From Firm-08 sp045541535 (GTDB taxonomy: Bacteria > Bacillota > Clostridia > Oscillospirales > QAKW01): a stretch of 25,163 nt of DNA. The position numbers were made by a program, and so were the translations under genes. Below the pieces are notes generated by a model. The model saw only the letters and a list, made by a program, of their open reading frames with translations, ran no database searches and was not told the DNA's origin. Each line of letters opens with the position of its first letter. Positions within the stretch are counted from its first letter, which is position 1. Where the stretch lies: the NCBI GenBank assembly GCA_045541535.1, contig JAZQJG010000017.1, positions 1 through 25,163 of the forward strand. Direction: 5' to 3'. Below are positions 1 through 8,315 of this stretch, piece after piece.

Positions 1-336
1 AAAGGGTATCCCGCTTTGACCCGTAACTCTTACGGTAAGGGTGAGGCCTATTACGTCGCCTTCCGTGACGACGGCGAGCTGGCCGCTGACCTTGTGGCGT
101 ACGTGCTGAAGCAAGCAGGCATTACCTCCGCCTTTGACGGAGAACTGCCCTACGGTGTCACCGCCCACAGCCGTACCGATGGAGAGTATCTTTACGTATT
201 TCTGGAAAACTATTCCCACAGTGCCCACCGTCTTGCCACCAAGGAGCCGTGGGTAACGGCTGAGGAGGGCATTCCTGTCAGCGGATGTATTGCTCTGGCT
301 CCCTTTGAAACCAAAATATTAAAACGAGAAATATAA
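1..336 (+). CDS. GH42 beta-galactosidase, C-terminal part (5' end outside window)
   Basis: The frame is open from base 1, so the gene starts upstream; about 111 codons are visible before TAA at 334-336. The visible part reads like the end of the trimerisation-type domain followed by the small C-terminal beta domain of GH42 beta-galactosidases. It has the 'YGKGEAYYVAFR' segment, then 'LVAYVLKQAGI', a beta-rich 'YLYVFLENYS' stretch and an ending 'LAPFETKILKREI' typical of these proteins. The catalytic TIM barrel is not in the window, so activity cannot be judged. The family hydrolyses terminal beta-galactosides, usually inside the cell. The next glycosidase begins 11 bases downstream, so the two are probably co-transcribed. 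Family assignment is from memory of motifs and is fairly secure; substrate is unknown. Confidence 0.8.
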   Translation, partial: KGYPALTRNSYGKGEAYYVAFRDDGELAADLVAYVLKQAGITSAFDGELPYGVTAHSRTDGEYLYVFLENYSHSAHRLATKEPWVTAEEGIPVSGCIALAPFETKILKREI

Positions 337-347
337 GGAGAAGCGCC

Positions 348-2414
348 ATGTTTATCGACGCCAAGCCCATCTGGCTGAAAGATCGTGAAAATGAAATGAA
401 CTGCCACGCCGCCTTTTGCCTGACACGGGAAATTGCGGCAGGCGCCGAGCTGTATATCACCGCCGCCACCTATTACAGAGTATGGGTAAACGGCAGGTTT
501 TTGGCCTACGGACCCGCCCGCACCGCCAAGGGCTATGCCAGAGTGGACATTTTACCTCTGCCCGCAGGCAAGCTGGATCTGCGCATTGAGGTAGAGGGCT
601 TTGCCTGCGGCTCCCTCTCCACCGTAAAGACGCCCTCCTTTTTGCAGGCGGAGCTGCGGCAGGGAGATACCGTGTTAGCCTATACCGGCCGTGACTTTGC
701 CGGTTATTTTTCCGCGGAATACGTGCAGGCGGTACAGCGGTATTCCATTCAGCGTCACTTTACCGAGATTGTGGACCACCGTGTGACCCCACAGCCCTGC
801 GAGGTAGCAGTGATTGAGTATTGTCCCACCCCGCTGGACCGTCACGTGCCCTATCCCTATTATAACGACATAACCGTAACGGAAGCGGAACTGGGGGGCA
901 AGTTGTCCTTTGACGCCTCCATCCGTTATCAAAACGAATATTCCTGGCAAATGGTACCCGAGGAATGGGGACGGTTTGCCGTGGAGGCCCTGCCCAACAG
1001 CTATGCCTGGATCCAGCGCCATCATCAAAAGATCACCTTTCGCAACCGTCCCCTGCCCCTGACCCTGAACCAAGGAGAATACGCCGTATTCAACCTTGGA
1101 AAGGTGGAGGCCGGCTTTATCAAGCTGAACTGGACGGCCGAAGAGGAGAGCGATGTTGTGATCGCCTTTTCCGAATACTATGAGGGAGACCGTTTTTATC
1201 TTAAAAACTTCCACGCCCACAACGTGCTGGAATACTTCTCCGCCGCCGGTGAACACCACGAGGAGCAGAGTTTTGAACCTTACACCAGCCAGATGATCCT
1301 CATCACCCCCAAAAGCGGCAAGATTATAATAGAGGGTGTGGGTGTGAAAACCTTTATGGTTAATCCCGCCACCCTGTCCTTTGCAATGCCCGAGGACAAA
1401 CAACTGGCCGACATTTGCGCGGCGGCGGCCAATACCTATGCCCACAATGCGGTGGACGTGTATATGGATTGCCCCTCCCGGGAGCGGGCAGGCTGGCTGT
1501 GCGACAGTTATTTTACTGCCAAGACCGAATACGCCCTTACCGGCAAGACCGTAGTGGAGGACGCCTTCCTTGAAAACTACCGTCTCTTTAAAAATGAAGG
1601 AGATCTGCCCCAAGGGGCGCTCCCCATGTGCTATCCCGCCGACATTATGCCCGACCACACCAAGCACTTTATTCCCCAATGGACCATGTGGTATATACTG
1701 GAAACGGAGGAATATCTCCATCATCGTGGCCATGGGGATATGAAAGAGGCCTTTAGACCGAGCATTTATGAATTACTGGATTTTTATGCCCGCTATGAAA
1801 ATGAGGACGGGCTGTTGGAGCGCCTGCCCTCCTGGAACTTTGTGGAATGGAGCAGTGCCAACCACTGGACGTGGGACGTAAACTATCCCACCAATTTCCT
1901 CTATTCTGCCGTACTGGAAGCCGTGTGGAAGATCTACGGGGACGAGGCCTGTCTGCAAAAGTGCAAGGCCGTCCGTGAAAAGGCGGTCAAGGCCTCCTTT
2001 AACGGCAGTTATTTCCAGGATCACAGCAAGCGGGACAAAAACGGCGTACTGCAACTGCAACCCCAAGCCTCTCAGGCTTGCCAGTACTATGCCCTGCTCT
2101 TTGGAGATCTGGATATGAAGGCGCCGGAATATGCGGAGCTGTTGGATATGATCCTCCACAAATTCGATCCCGACATTCCTATGAACGTACCCGCCATTAT
2201 GGACGTTAACGCCTTTATAGGCGCTTATCTGCGACTGGAAGCCTTGCTGAAGCTGGAACAATACGAGCTGGCGCTGACCGACGTGAAAAAGTTCTTCGGC
2301 TCCATGGCCGACAAGACCGGTACCCTGTGGGAAAACCGGGACATCAAGGGCAGTAACGATCACGGCTTTGCCTCCTATGCGCTGGTGGTTATCCAAAAAG
2401 CAATGGAAATGTAA
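348..2414 (+). CDS. GH78 alpha-L-rhamnosidase-like glycoside hydrolase
   Basis: A 688-residue protein with an N-terminal beta-sandwich region (roughly residues 1-330) and an (alpha/alpha)6 barrel (roughly 340-680). The GH78 signature is present as 'DCPSRERAGWLCD' at 374-386. The spacing of D374, E379 and D386 matches the three acidic residues described for Bacillus RhaB. The 'TLWENRD' segment near E662 matches the region holding the catalytic base, and 'SNDHGFASYAL' follows as in the family. No signal peptide is visible, so it probably acts in the cytoplasm on imported oligosaccharides. AAGGAG seven bases before the ATG supports the start. It follows the GH42 gene closely and ends at a strong terminator. 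At 688 residues it is shorter than many GH78 enzymes, lacking some accessory beta domains. Rhamnose specificity is inferred. Confidence 0.82.
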   Translation: MFIDAKPIWLKDRENEMNCHAAFCLTREIAAGAELYITAATYYRVWVNGRFLAYGPARTAKGYARVDILPLPAGKLDLRIEVEGFACGSLSTVKTPSFLQAELRQGDTVLAYTGRDFAGYFSAEYVQAVQRYSIQRHFTEIVDHRVTPQPCEVAVIEYCPTPLDRHVPYPYYNDITVTEAELGGKLSFDASIRYQNEYSWQMVPEEWGRFAVEALPNSYAWIQRHHQKITFRNRPLPLTLNQGEYAVFNLGKVEAGFIKLNWTAEEESDVVIAFSEYYEGDRFYLKNFHAHNVLEYFSAAGEHHEEQSFEPYTSQMILITPKSGKIIIEGVGVKTFMVNPATLSFAMPEDKQLADICAAAANTYAHNAVDVYMDCPSRERAGWLCDSYFTAKTEYALTGKTVVEDAFLENYRLFKNEGDLPQGALPMCYPADIMPDHTKHFIPQWTMWYILETEEYLHHRGHGDMKEAFRPSIYELLDFYARYENEDGLLERLPSWNFVEWSSANHWTWDVNYPTNFLYSAVLEAVWKIYGDEACLQKCKAVREKAVKASFNGSYFQDHSKRDKNGVLQLQPQASQACQYYALLFGDLDMKAPEYAELLDMILHKFDPDIPMNVPAIMDVNAFIGAYLRLEALLKLEQYELALTDVKKFFGSMADKTGTLWENRDIKGSNDHGFASYALVVIQKAMEM

Positions 2415-2429
2415 CGTCTTACATACGAC

Positions 2430-2466
2430 AAAAACGGAGTTGATCCACAGGATCAACTCCGTTTTT
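2430..2466. terminator. Bidirectional rho-independent terminator between convergent genes
   Basis: A perfect 17-bp stem (arms 2430-2446 and 2450-2466, three-base loop) has A-run and T-run ends. It can therefore stop both the rightward rhamnosidase operon and the leftward fructokinase operon. The fructokinase stop codon abuts it. Confidence 0.93.
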
Positions 2467-2467
2467 A

Positions 2468-3319
2468 TTATAAAAGATCGTCGGGATAGTCGGGAATGGC
2501 GCCAAGCTGGGTCACCACGTATTGGCTGACACGACCGGCCCGCTGCAGGGCCTCCTCCACGTCCTTTCCTTGCAGAATGGCGGCAAAGAAGGTGGCGGAA
2601 AAGCTGTCCCCCGCCCCCACGGTGCTGACCACCGTACAGTTGGGCTTGGGTGCGTAATAATCCTGCCCTCCGTCGTACACGTAGGCGCCGTCGGCATCCA
2701 GCGTGATGATCACCGTTTGCAGGTTGGGATATTTGACGCAAAGATCACGGGCAATGGCCTCGTTGCCCCGGGCCGTGGAAATACCCGTTTCCGCCAACAC
2801 ACCCAGCTCCTCACGGGAAAGCTTTAAAATGGTGCAACTGCCGATGGAGCGCTCCAACACCTCACGGGAATAATAGCGCTGACGGATATTGACGTCGCAA
2901 AAAACGTGCCGGAATCCGCCCTCTGTCAACAGCGTTTGCAGGGTGGCGGCCGAGCGGGGATCCCGCTGAGCCAACGTACCGTAATACAAGCCGTCGTAAG
3001 TTTCCGAAAGGGGCATTGCGGGAATAGCGTCCATGGCCGTACCCAGCTTGATGTTATAATTCGGAGTTCCGTTTTGCAGGGTCACCAGACACACGGCGGT
3101 TTCCTCCGCCACAGTGGCAATACAGCCCTCCTCCACCCCAAGGGCACGAACTGCCAACAGGGCCTCCGCCCCCAAGGCATCCTCCCCCACCGCCGAATAA
3201 ATGGCGGCAGGTACGCCGTTTTTCACCAGATGGGCGGCAAAGTTAAAGGGAGCGCCGCCGATCTTCTTTTCTTCGGGGAAAACGTCCCACAAAACCTCAC
3301 CAAAGCTTAAAACCTTCAT
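2468..3319 (-). CDS. PfkB-family carbohydrate kinase, probable fructokinase
   Basis: A 283-residue ribokinase/PfkB-fold sugar kinase, normal length for fructokinases of this family. The N-terminal 'GEVLWDVFPEEKKIGGAPFNFAAHL' region carries the substrate-side GGAPFN motif of fructokinases. The C-terminal 'GAGDSFSATFF' motif supplies the anion hole and catalytic base D238. Expected reaction: D-fructose plus ATP to fructose 6-phosphate, in the cytoplasm. Its ATG directly abuts the TAA of the upstream isomerase with no gap, so the two are translationally linked. The isomerase family also interconverts D-mannose and D-fructose, which gives the kinase an obvious substrate. It is the last gene of the leftward operon. 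Other PfkB substrates such as tagatose or psicose cannot be excluded. Confidence 0.85.
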   Translation of the reverse strand: MKVLSFGEVLWDVFPEEKKIGGAPFNFAAHLVKNGVPAAIYSAVGEDALGAEALLAVRALGVEEGCIATVAEETAVCLVTLQNGTPNYNIKLGTAMDAIPAMPLSETYDGLYYGTLAQRDPRSAATLQTLLTEGGFRHVFCDVNIRQRYYSREVLERSIGSCTILKLSREELGVLAETGISTARGNEAIARDLCVKYPNLQTVIITLDADGAYVYDGGQDYYAPKPNCTVVSTVGAGDSFSATFFAAILQGKDVEEALQRAGRVSQYVVTQLGAIPDYPDDLL

Positions 3320-3997
3320 TTATTTTCCCTCGTATTCGTTACAGAGCAGATATAGGGGCGCCTCGTCCTCCTCAATGGAGGTAAAGCGTGCCTGCGGCTC
3401 GTAAAAACGGTTGTCGTTGTTGTCGTCGTTGACCATACTGACCTCACCGATGAGCACCTTGCCGTGCCCCTTTTCCGCCCAGAAGGCGTGATACTGATAG
3501 GGCGGCAGGGTGATGCTCTCGCCGGGGGTGAGACGAATCTTGGTACCGGCGGGCACGGTGTGACGGTATCCGTCGGTTACCACCTCCACGTCGGTGTCGG
3601 CCAAGCCCTCGTTTTCGTCGCAGTTGTACACCTCTACAATCAGATTGCCGCCGCCACGGTTGATGATATCTTCCATTTTATTAAAATGGAAATGCATGGG
3701 GCTGTACTGATCCTCGTCGGAAATCAGCAATTTTTCGGCATAGGTCTTTTTGTTATCGGGATCGTTAAAATTACCGTTACGGATGGTAAAGAGAAACAGA
3801 CCCACCTTTTCAAAATCCCCTCTGCCGTAATCGGTGATGTCCCAACCCAGCATATTTTTGCGGATCTCGTCATACTCAGGTCCCTTTTCCTTCCACTCCT
3901 CGGGGGTGAAATAGGCAAAGGGCGGCAGAGAGAAATTCATTTCTTTGATAAAAGCCATATTCTCCTTGAGAATACGATTGACTTCACTTCGTTTCAT
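3320..3997 (-). CDS. D-lyxose/D-mannose ketol-isomerase family cupin protein
   Basis: A 225-residue single-domain cupin matching the D-lyxose isomerase family (YdaE/EcSI type) along its length, including the opening 'MKRSEVNRILKENMAF'. The cupin metal site is complete: H102, H104 and E109 in the HxHx4E motif, and H170 in 'PPYQYHAFW'. Family members use a divalent metal to interconvert D-lyxose/D-xylulose and also D-mannose/D-fructose. With a fructokinase immediately downstream, the mannose-to-fructose-to-fructose 6-phosphate route is the simplest reading; this is inference. GAGGAG upstream of the ATG supports the start. It lies 12 bases after the P-loop kinase gene in the same leftward operon. 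Confidence 0.85.
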   Translation of the reverse strand: MKRSEVNRILKENMAFIKEMNFSLPPFAYFTPEEWKEKGPEYDEIRKNMLGWDITDYGRGDFEKVGLFLFTIRNGNFNDPDNKKTYAEKLLISDEDQYSPMHFHFNKMEDIINRGGGNLIVEVYNCDENEGLADTDVEVVTDGYRHTVPAGTKIRLTPGESITLPPYQYHAFWAEKGHGKVLIGEVSMVNDDNNDNRFYEPQARFTSIEEDEAPLYLLCNEYEGK

Positions 3998-4009
3998 TGT
4001 CTTACTCCT

Positions 4010-4564
4010 CTATATTTTTATTATAATATCGCAATTTTCGGCAACGTCGTATGCCGCAAAATACTTTTCCTCCAGGGGGATCCATCGCTCACGGAAGGTA
4101 TTGGCTGACAAGGGGTTTCGCTTTACAATCCGTTCCATCTGTTCGGTTGGATCAACATCCACAAATACCCTTAGATCGTAATATTCCCGCAGGGTGGGAT
4201 GCAGACTGTAGGAGCCCTCCACCACCGTAAGCGGGGTGGGAGTTACCGCCACCGGCGCCCCCAGTTCCATTTTTGCGCAATCAAAGGGACGGTAGCAAAA
4301 GGATTTACCCGCCGCAAGGGGCAACAGCACCTCTTCCAAAAACCGTTCGTGATCCACGTTCTCCCCCGGCTGTGCCAAGCGCTCTGCGGAGCGTTGCTCG
4401 GGACGGAGAAAAAAGTCGTCCATATGCAATACGGTGCATTCAAACCGTGTAGCCAGTTCCGCCGCCAGCGTGGTTTTGCCCCCGCCACAGCGTCCGTCAA
4501 TGGCCACCAGCACCCGCTCCCCTTTAGAAAGTAACTCCGTGATGGCAGAAATCAGATTATTCAC
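4010..4564 (-). CDS. Uridine-kinase-like P-loop small-molecule kinase
   Basis: A 184-residue P-loop kinase of the uridine kinase/pantothenate kinase-like group. Walker A is 'GRCGGGKTT' at residues 24-32 with K30. 'VLHMDDFFLR' follows, the typical substrate-side DDF motif, and 'LTVVEGSYSLHP' corresponds to Walker B. 'DLRVFVDVDP' and an arginine-rich lid ('RIVKRN...RERW') complete the fold. The start must be GTG at 4562-4564, because the first ATG comes after Walker A; an AAAGGAAA-like site precedes it. It overlaps the end of the ECF S-component gene by 8 bases, implying coupled translation. The pairing suggests it phosphorylates, and so traps, the solute brought in by the S component. The actual substrate (nucleoside, vitamin precursor or other) cannot be read from sequence. 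Confidence 0.8.
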   Translation of the reverse strand: MNNLISAITELLSKGERVLVAIDGRCGGGKTTLAAELATRFECTVLHMDDFFLRPEQRSAERLAQPGENVDHERFLEEVLLPLAAGKSFCYRPFDCAKMELGAPVAVTPTPLTVVEGSYSLHPTLREYYDLRVFVDVDPTEQMERIVKRNPLSANTFRERWIPLEEKYFAAYDVAENCDIIIKI

Positions 4565-5108
4565 CTTGTTTTTCCTTTCGGCGCAAGGGCATCATATGCG
4601 TCCGCCGCAACAACAGCATAATGGCGGGAATCAAGATCAGTTGCAAAAGAATACCGGGAATAGCGTTCAGCACGGCGCCCGCCCAGAACATCTGCAAAGT
4701 AAAGCCCCCCAGCCCCAGCAATAGGCATTGTACCGCGCCCCAGACCAGACGCCCGCAGAGCATAGCAACCAGCAGACTGAAATACAGCCGCCGCAGACAT
4801 TTCCATCTGGCCCGACCGAAGAGCAAGCCCAGCATCAGCCCATAGGTGGCAAGCTCAAAGGCCATGGAGATGGCGGCAGGATACAGCAGGGGCATCCCGA
4901 AGGTAACGGAGCGAAGCAAGGGGGTAATAAAGCCCACCGCCAAACCGTATTGCCAACCGCACAGCAAGCCGCAAAGCATCACCGGCAGGTGCATCGGCAG
5001 CAGCATATTGCCGATCTCCCGGATCTGGCCGGTCAAAAAAGGCAACACCATACCGATGGCCAGAAACATAGCCGACAGCACCAGCTTTTGAACTTTTGCA
5101 TTACGCAT
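4557..5108 (-). CDS. ECF transporter S component (substrate-binding membrane protein)
   Basis: A 183-residue, very hydrophobic protein with about six membrane segments, the size and layout of ECF S components. The N-terminal 'KLVLSAMFLAIGMVLPF' with short small-residue helices is typical. The 'LPMHLPVMLCGLLCGWQYG' and 'GFITPLLRSVTFGMP' stretches match a common clostridial S-component subfamily, as best I can recall. It would bind one micronutrient and work with a shared EcfA/A'/T energising module not encoded here. TAGAGG lies seven bases before the ATG. It is the first gene of a leftward operon driven by a consensus promoter that overlaps a large palindrome. The kinase downstream probably acts on the imported molecule. 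Substrate is unknown. Confidence 0.8.
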   Translation of the reverse strand: MRNAKVQKLVLSAMFLAIGMVLPFLTGQIREIGNMLLPMHLPVMLCGLLCGWQYGLAVGFITPLLRSVTFGMPLLYPAAISMAFELATYGLMLGLLFGRARWKCLRRLYFSLLVAMLCGRLVWGAVQCLLLGLGGFTLQMFWAGAVLNAIPGILLQLILIPAIMLLLRRTHMMPLRRKEKQGE

Positions 5109-5126
5109 AAAAATACCTCTATAATA

Positions 5127-5158
5127 AATTTGGTTGTGCAGAACTGCACAACCAAATT
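5127..5158. promoter_or_regulatory. Perfect 32-bp palindrome overlapping the promoter; probable operator
   Basis: Two 15-base arms (AATTTGGTTGTGCAG at 5127-5141 and its exact complement at 5144-5158) surround a two-base centre. The right arm overlaps the -10 box, and the predicted start site falls within the palindrome. The operon transcript would therefore not contain the whole structure, and the two-base centre is poor for an RNA loop. Both points favour a DNA operator for a dimeric repressor. It could also act as terminator for the NSS transporter gene whose stop lies just upstream, although no clean U-run follows. The regulator is not in the window. Confidence 0.65.
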
Positions 5159-5184
5159 ATACTGTTTTATAATTCCTCTGTCAA
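5156..5184 (-). promoter_or_regulatory. Consensus sigma-A promoter for the ECF/kinase/isomerase/fructokinase operon
   Basis: On the minus strand TTGACA (5184-5179) and TATAAT (5161-5156) are separated by exactly 17 bases, both perfect consensus. Transcription should start near 5149, inside the palindrome described next. The -35 box lies 5 bases beyond the stop codon of the NSS transporter gene. Confidence 0.85.
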
Positions 5185-5188
5185 GGCG

Positions 5189-6544
5189 CTACACCTTAAT
5201 AAATCCGAGCACTTCCATAACGGAGAAGGCAAAGATGGCCACCAAACAAACGGGAGCCACGTATTTGAGTACGATGACGAACATCCGCTTACTGCCGAAT
5301 TTGCCGTTTTTCTCAATCTCGGAGATCACAGTCTTCGGCTTTAATACGTAACCGATGAAGATGCAGGTAAGCAGGGCCACAACGGGCATCAATACGGAGT
5401 TACTGATAAAATCAAAGAAGTCAAGGAACTGCAGACCGATGATCTTGACCGCCGACCAGGCGCTGTAGCCCAGACAGGACAGCAGGCCCAGAACAACACA
5501 AAACAGGAATACCAAAAGACAGGCAAGTTTTCTGCCGACCTTCAGCTTATCCTGCAAAATGGACACGATGGTCTCCATCAGGGAGATGGAGGAGGTCAGC
5601 GCCGCAAAGAGCACCAACAGGAAGAAGGCGGCGCCGATGATACTGCCGCCGGGCATACTGTTGAATACCTGAGGCAAGGTGATGAACATCAGGCTGGGGC
5701 CCTTGTTCAATGCGGCGGGATCACCGCCGGAAAAAACGAATACGGAGGGAATGATCATCAGACCCGCCAGAAAAGCAATACCGGTGTCAAACAGCTCGAT
5801 CTGATGGGCGGATTTTTCAATGTGCACGTCCTTTTTCATATAGGAGCCGTAGGTGATCATAATACCCATAGCCAGAGACATAGAGTAGAACAACTGGCCC
5901 ATTGCCGCCACCACGGTGGTGATGGAGAATTTGCTGAAATCGGGCTTGAGATAATAAATCACGCCCTCCCAGGCGCCGGGTTGGCAAACCACGTATATGG
6001 CGATGCAGATACTCAACACCACCAAGACGGGCATCATGATCTTGCTGACCTTTTCCACGCCCTTTTCCACGCCGAACAGAACGATCAGCGCCGTAAGCCC
6101 CACAAAGATCAAAAACCACCCGATGGGTTGCAGATCCTTGGCAATAAAATGCTCAAAATATTGGGGATGGGCGGCGGCTGCCATATTGCCGGAGGCAAAC
6201 ATCGCCAGATATTTGGTAACCCATCCGCCGATGACGGAATAATAGGGCAAAATGATCATCGGCACCAGCGCCGCCATATAGCCCACAAAGCCGAAACGAC
6301 GGTCCAGTTTTTTAAAGGCGCCAATGGCGGAAAGGCCCGTTTTCCGACCGATGGCGATCTCCGCCACCATCAGGGTGAAGCCAAAGGTCAACGCCAGCAC
6401 GATATACACCAGTAAAAAGATACCGCCGCCGTATCGGGCCGCCAGATAGGGAAAACGCCAGAGATTTCCCAAGCCAACCGCACTACCGGCCGCCGCCAGC
6501 ACAAAGCCCAGCTTTCCGGTAAAGCTACTTCTTGTTTTTTCCAT
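5189..6544 (-). CDS. Neurotransmitter:sodium symporter (NSS/SNF) family transporter
   Basis: A 451-residue integral membrane protein with about 11-12 helices, the usual length of bacterial NSS transporters. The diagnostic TM1 motif 'AAAGSAVGLGNLWRFPYL' is at residues 17-34. TM6-TM8-like segments such as 'FYSMSLAMGIMITYGSYM' and 'LFAALTSSISLMET' hold the expected sodium and substrate site region. The family imports amino acids or related amines with sodium. A GTG at 6551-6553 could add three residues, but the GAAAGGTGA site is well spaced from the ATG at 6544, so I chose that start. The gene follows guaB on the same strand with a hairpin between them. Substrate is unknown; tyrosine, tryptophan, leucine or alanine are typical. 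Confidence 0.9.
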   Translation of the reverse strand: MEKTRSSFTGKLGFVLAAAGSAVGLGNLWRFPYLAARYGGGIFLLVYIVLALTFGFTLMVAEIAIGRKTGLSAIGAFKKLDRRFGFVGYMAALVPMIILPYYSVIGGWVTKYLAMFASGNMAAAAHPQYFEHFIAKDLQPIGWFLIFVGLTALIVLFGVEKGVEKVSKIMMPVLVVLSICIAIYVVCQPGAWEGVIYYLKPDFSKFSITTVVAAMGQLFYSMSLAMGIMITYGSYMKKDVHIEKSAHQIELFDTGIAFLAGLMIIPSVFVFSGGDPAALNKGPSLMFITLPQVFNSMPGGSIIGAAFFLLVLFAALTSSISLMETIVSILQDKLKVGRKLACLLVFLFCVVLGLLSCLGYSAWSAVKIIGLQFLDFFDFISNSVLMPVVALLTCIFIGYVLKPKTVISEIEKNGKFGSKRMFVIVLKYVAPVCLVAIFAFSVMEVLGFIKV

Positions 6545-6564
6545 AAAAATCACCTTTCACACGC

Positions 6565-6596
6565 ACAAACAGCCTTGCCTGCGCAAGGCTGTTTGT
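6565..6596. terminator. Hairpin between guaB and the NSS transporter
   Basis: A perfect 14-bp stem (6565-6578 with 6583-6596) and a CTGC loop lie between the guaB stop and the transporter start. On the minus strand no U-run follows, so it may be a weak or processing hairpin rather than a full terminator. No separate promoter for the transporter is obvious. Confidence 0.6.
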
Positions 6597-6609
6597 AAAA
6601 GAAAACCTA

Positions 6610-8112
6610 TTACTTATTAGGGGTCTGATCCTTCAACAGAACGTCGTGAGCGCCACCCTCTACGATGGATACACTGGATACCAGCGTCAGCTTTGCCTTC
6701 TTCTGGAATTCGGGAATGGACAAAGCACCGCAGTTACACATGGTGGAGCGGATCTTGGCCAAGGTGACAGGCAGGTTGTCGTGAATGGAGCCGGCGTAGG
6801 GTACGTAGCTGTCTACACCCTCTACGAAGGACAGCTTTTTATCGCCGCCCATATCGTAACGTTGCCAGTTGCGGGCACGGGCAGAGCCCTCGCCCCAGTA
6901 TTCCTTCATATAACTGCCGTTGATGAGCACCTTTTCCGTGGGGCTCTCGTCAAAACGGGAGAAATATCTGCCCAACATACAGAAGTCGGCGCCCATGGCC
7001 AGTGCCAGGGTTACGTGATAATCGTGCACGATACCGCCGTCGGAACAAATGGGAACGTAGATACCGGTTTCCTCAAAGTATTCGTCTCTGGCCTTGGCTA
7101 CCTCAATGACAGCGGTGGCCTGACCGCGTCCGATACCCTTGGTCTCACGGGTGATACAAATGGAGCCACCGCCGATACCGATCTTGATAAAGTCGGCGCC
7201 GGCTTCTGCCAGAAAACGGAAGCCCTCACGGTCCACCACGTTACCGGCGCCTACCTTTACGGTGTCGCCGTATTTTTCACGAATGAACTTTAAGGTCTGG
7301 GCCTGCCAAGCGGAAAAGCCCTCGGAAGAGTCGATACACAGCACGTCAGCGCCGGCCTCAACCAGAGCGGGTACACGGGTCTCATAGTCACGGGTGTTGA
7401 TACCGGCGCCCACCACGTAGCTCTTATTGCTGTCCAACAGCTCCAGCGGGTTTTCTTTATGAGAAGAATAGTCCTTACGGAATACGAAAGCCACCAATCT
7501 TCCCTCTTTGTCCACAATGGGCAGAGAGTTGAGCTTGTGATCCCAGATAATATCGTTGGCTTCCTTCAGGCTGGTGCCCTCGGGGGCGGTGACCAGATCC
7601 TTCAGGGGAGTCATAAAACTCTCTACCTTTTCGGTCAATTCCATGCGGCTGACACGGTAATCACGGCCGGTGACAATACCCACCAGTCTGCCGCCGGCGG
7701 TGCCGTCCTCGGTAACGGCCACGGTGGAGTGACCGGTCTGCTCCTTCAGCGCCAGAACGTCTGCCAGCGTGCTGTCGGGACGCAGATTGGAATCGGAGGA
7801 AACAAAGCCTCTCTTATAATTCTTAACTCTACGGACCATCGCCGCCTCATCCTCTACGGTCTGGGAACCGTAAATAAATGCCACGCCGCCCTCCTTGGCC
7901 AACTCAATGGCCATTCTGTCGTCGGAAACCGACTGCATAATGGCGCTGACCAACGGAATGTTCATGGTGATGGCAGGGGTCTCCCCTTTCTTGTACTTCA
8001 CCAAAGGTGTGGCAAGGCTGGCGTTGGCAGGGATGCAATTTTCATCCGAGTACCCCGGCACCAGCAAATATTCACTAAAGGTATGAGAAGGTTCTTCAAA
8101 ATAATAAGCCAT
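6610..8112 (-). CDS. guaB: IMP dehydrogenase, Tritrichomonas-like type
   Basis: A 500-residue IMP dehydrogenase (IMP plus NAD+ to XMP, first committed step of GMP synthesis). Two CBS motifs sit at roughly residues 100-225 within the TIM barrel. The catalytic loop is 'GGGSICITRETKGIGRGQ' with Cys319, and the flap carries 'ARNWQRYD' with Arg418 and Tyr419. These exact positions and the flanking sequence recall the well-studied Tritrichomonas foetus enzyme (Cys319, Arg418, Tyr419), as do 'YWGEGS', 'VDSYVPYAG', 'STMCNCGAL' and 'VSSVSIVEGGAHD'. Common bacterial GuaB proteins have GSICTTR-type loops and different C-termini. The start has AAGGAGAG upstream and its own consensus-like promoter. No riboswitch is evident in the short leader. 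Confidence 0.96.
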   Translation of the reverse strand: MAYYFEEPSHTFSEYLLVPGYSDENCIPANASLATPLVKYKKGETPAITMNIPLVSAIMQSVSDDRMAIELAKEGGVAFIYGSQTVEDEAAMVRRVKNYKRGFVSSDSNLRPDSTLADVLALKEQTGHSTVAVTEDGTAGGRLVGIVTGRDYRVSRMELTEKVESFMTPLKDLVTAPEGTSLKEANDIIWDHKLNSLPIVDKEGRLVAFVFRKDYSSHKENPLELLDSNKSYVVGAGINTRDYETRVPALVEAGADVLCIDSSEGFSAWQAQTLKFIREKYGDTVKVGAGNVVDREGFRFLAEAGADFIKIGIGGGSICITRETKGIGRGQATAVIEVAKARDEYFEETGIYVPICSDGGIVHDYHVTLALAMGADFCMLGRYFSRFDESPTEKVLINGSYMKEYWGEGSARARNWQRYDMGGDKKLSFVEGVDSYVPYAGSIHDNLPVTLAKIRSTMCNCGALSIPEFQKKAKLTLVSSVSIVEGGAHDVLLKDQTPNK

Positions 8113-8143
8113 AATTTATTCTCTCCTTATTTTTATTTTTTCT

Positions 8144-8172
8144 ATTATAATAAATGGAAACGAAAAAATCAA
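8144..8172 (-). promoter_or_regulatory. Promoter for guaB
   Basis: On the minus strand TTGATT (8172-8167), a 17-base spacer and TATAAT (8149-8144) lie about 30 bases upstream of the guaB ATG. Confidence 0.75.
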
Positions 8173-8315
8173 CACCCTTCTTTCAATCTTTTGCCTTTTT
8201 TTGCAAATTCACAAAAAAACCTTGATATTTAAAAGTCTATCGTATATAATAATTAACGGTTTAAACATCATCGATTCCTACCGTTTGCCAATCCCCAAAA
8301 GTAAACTCAATATAT

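Noticed and set aside
675..1733. Long antisense frame within the GH78 gene
   Set aside because: It mirrors codon bias of the real gene, has no start signal or family match, and overlaps a well-supported enzyme.
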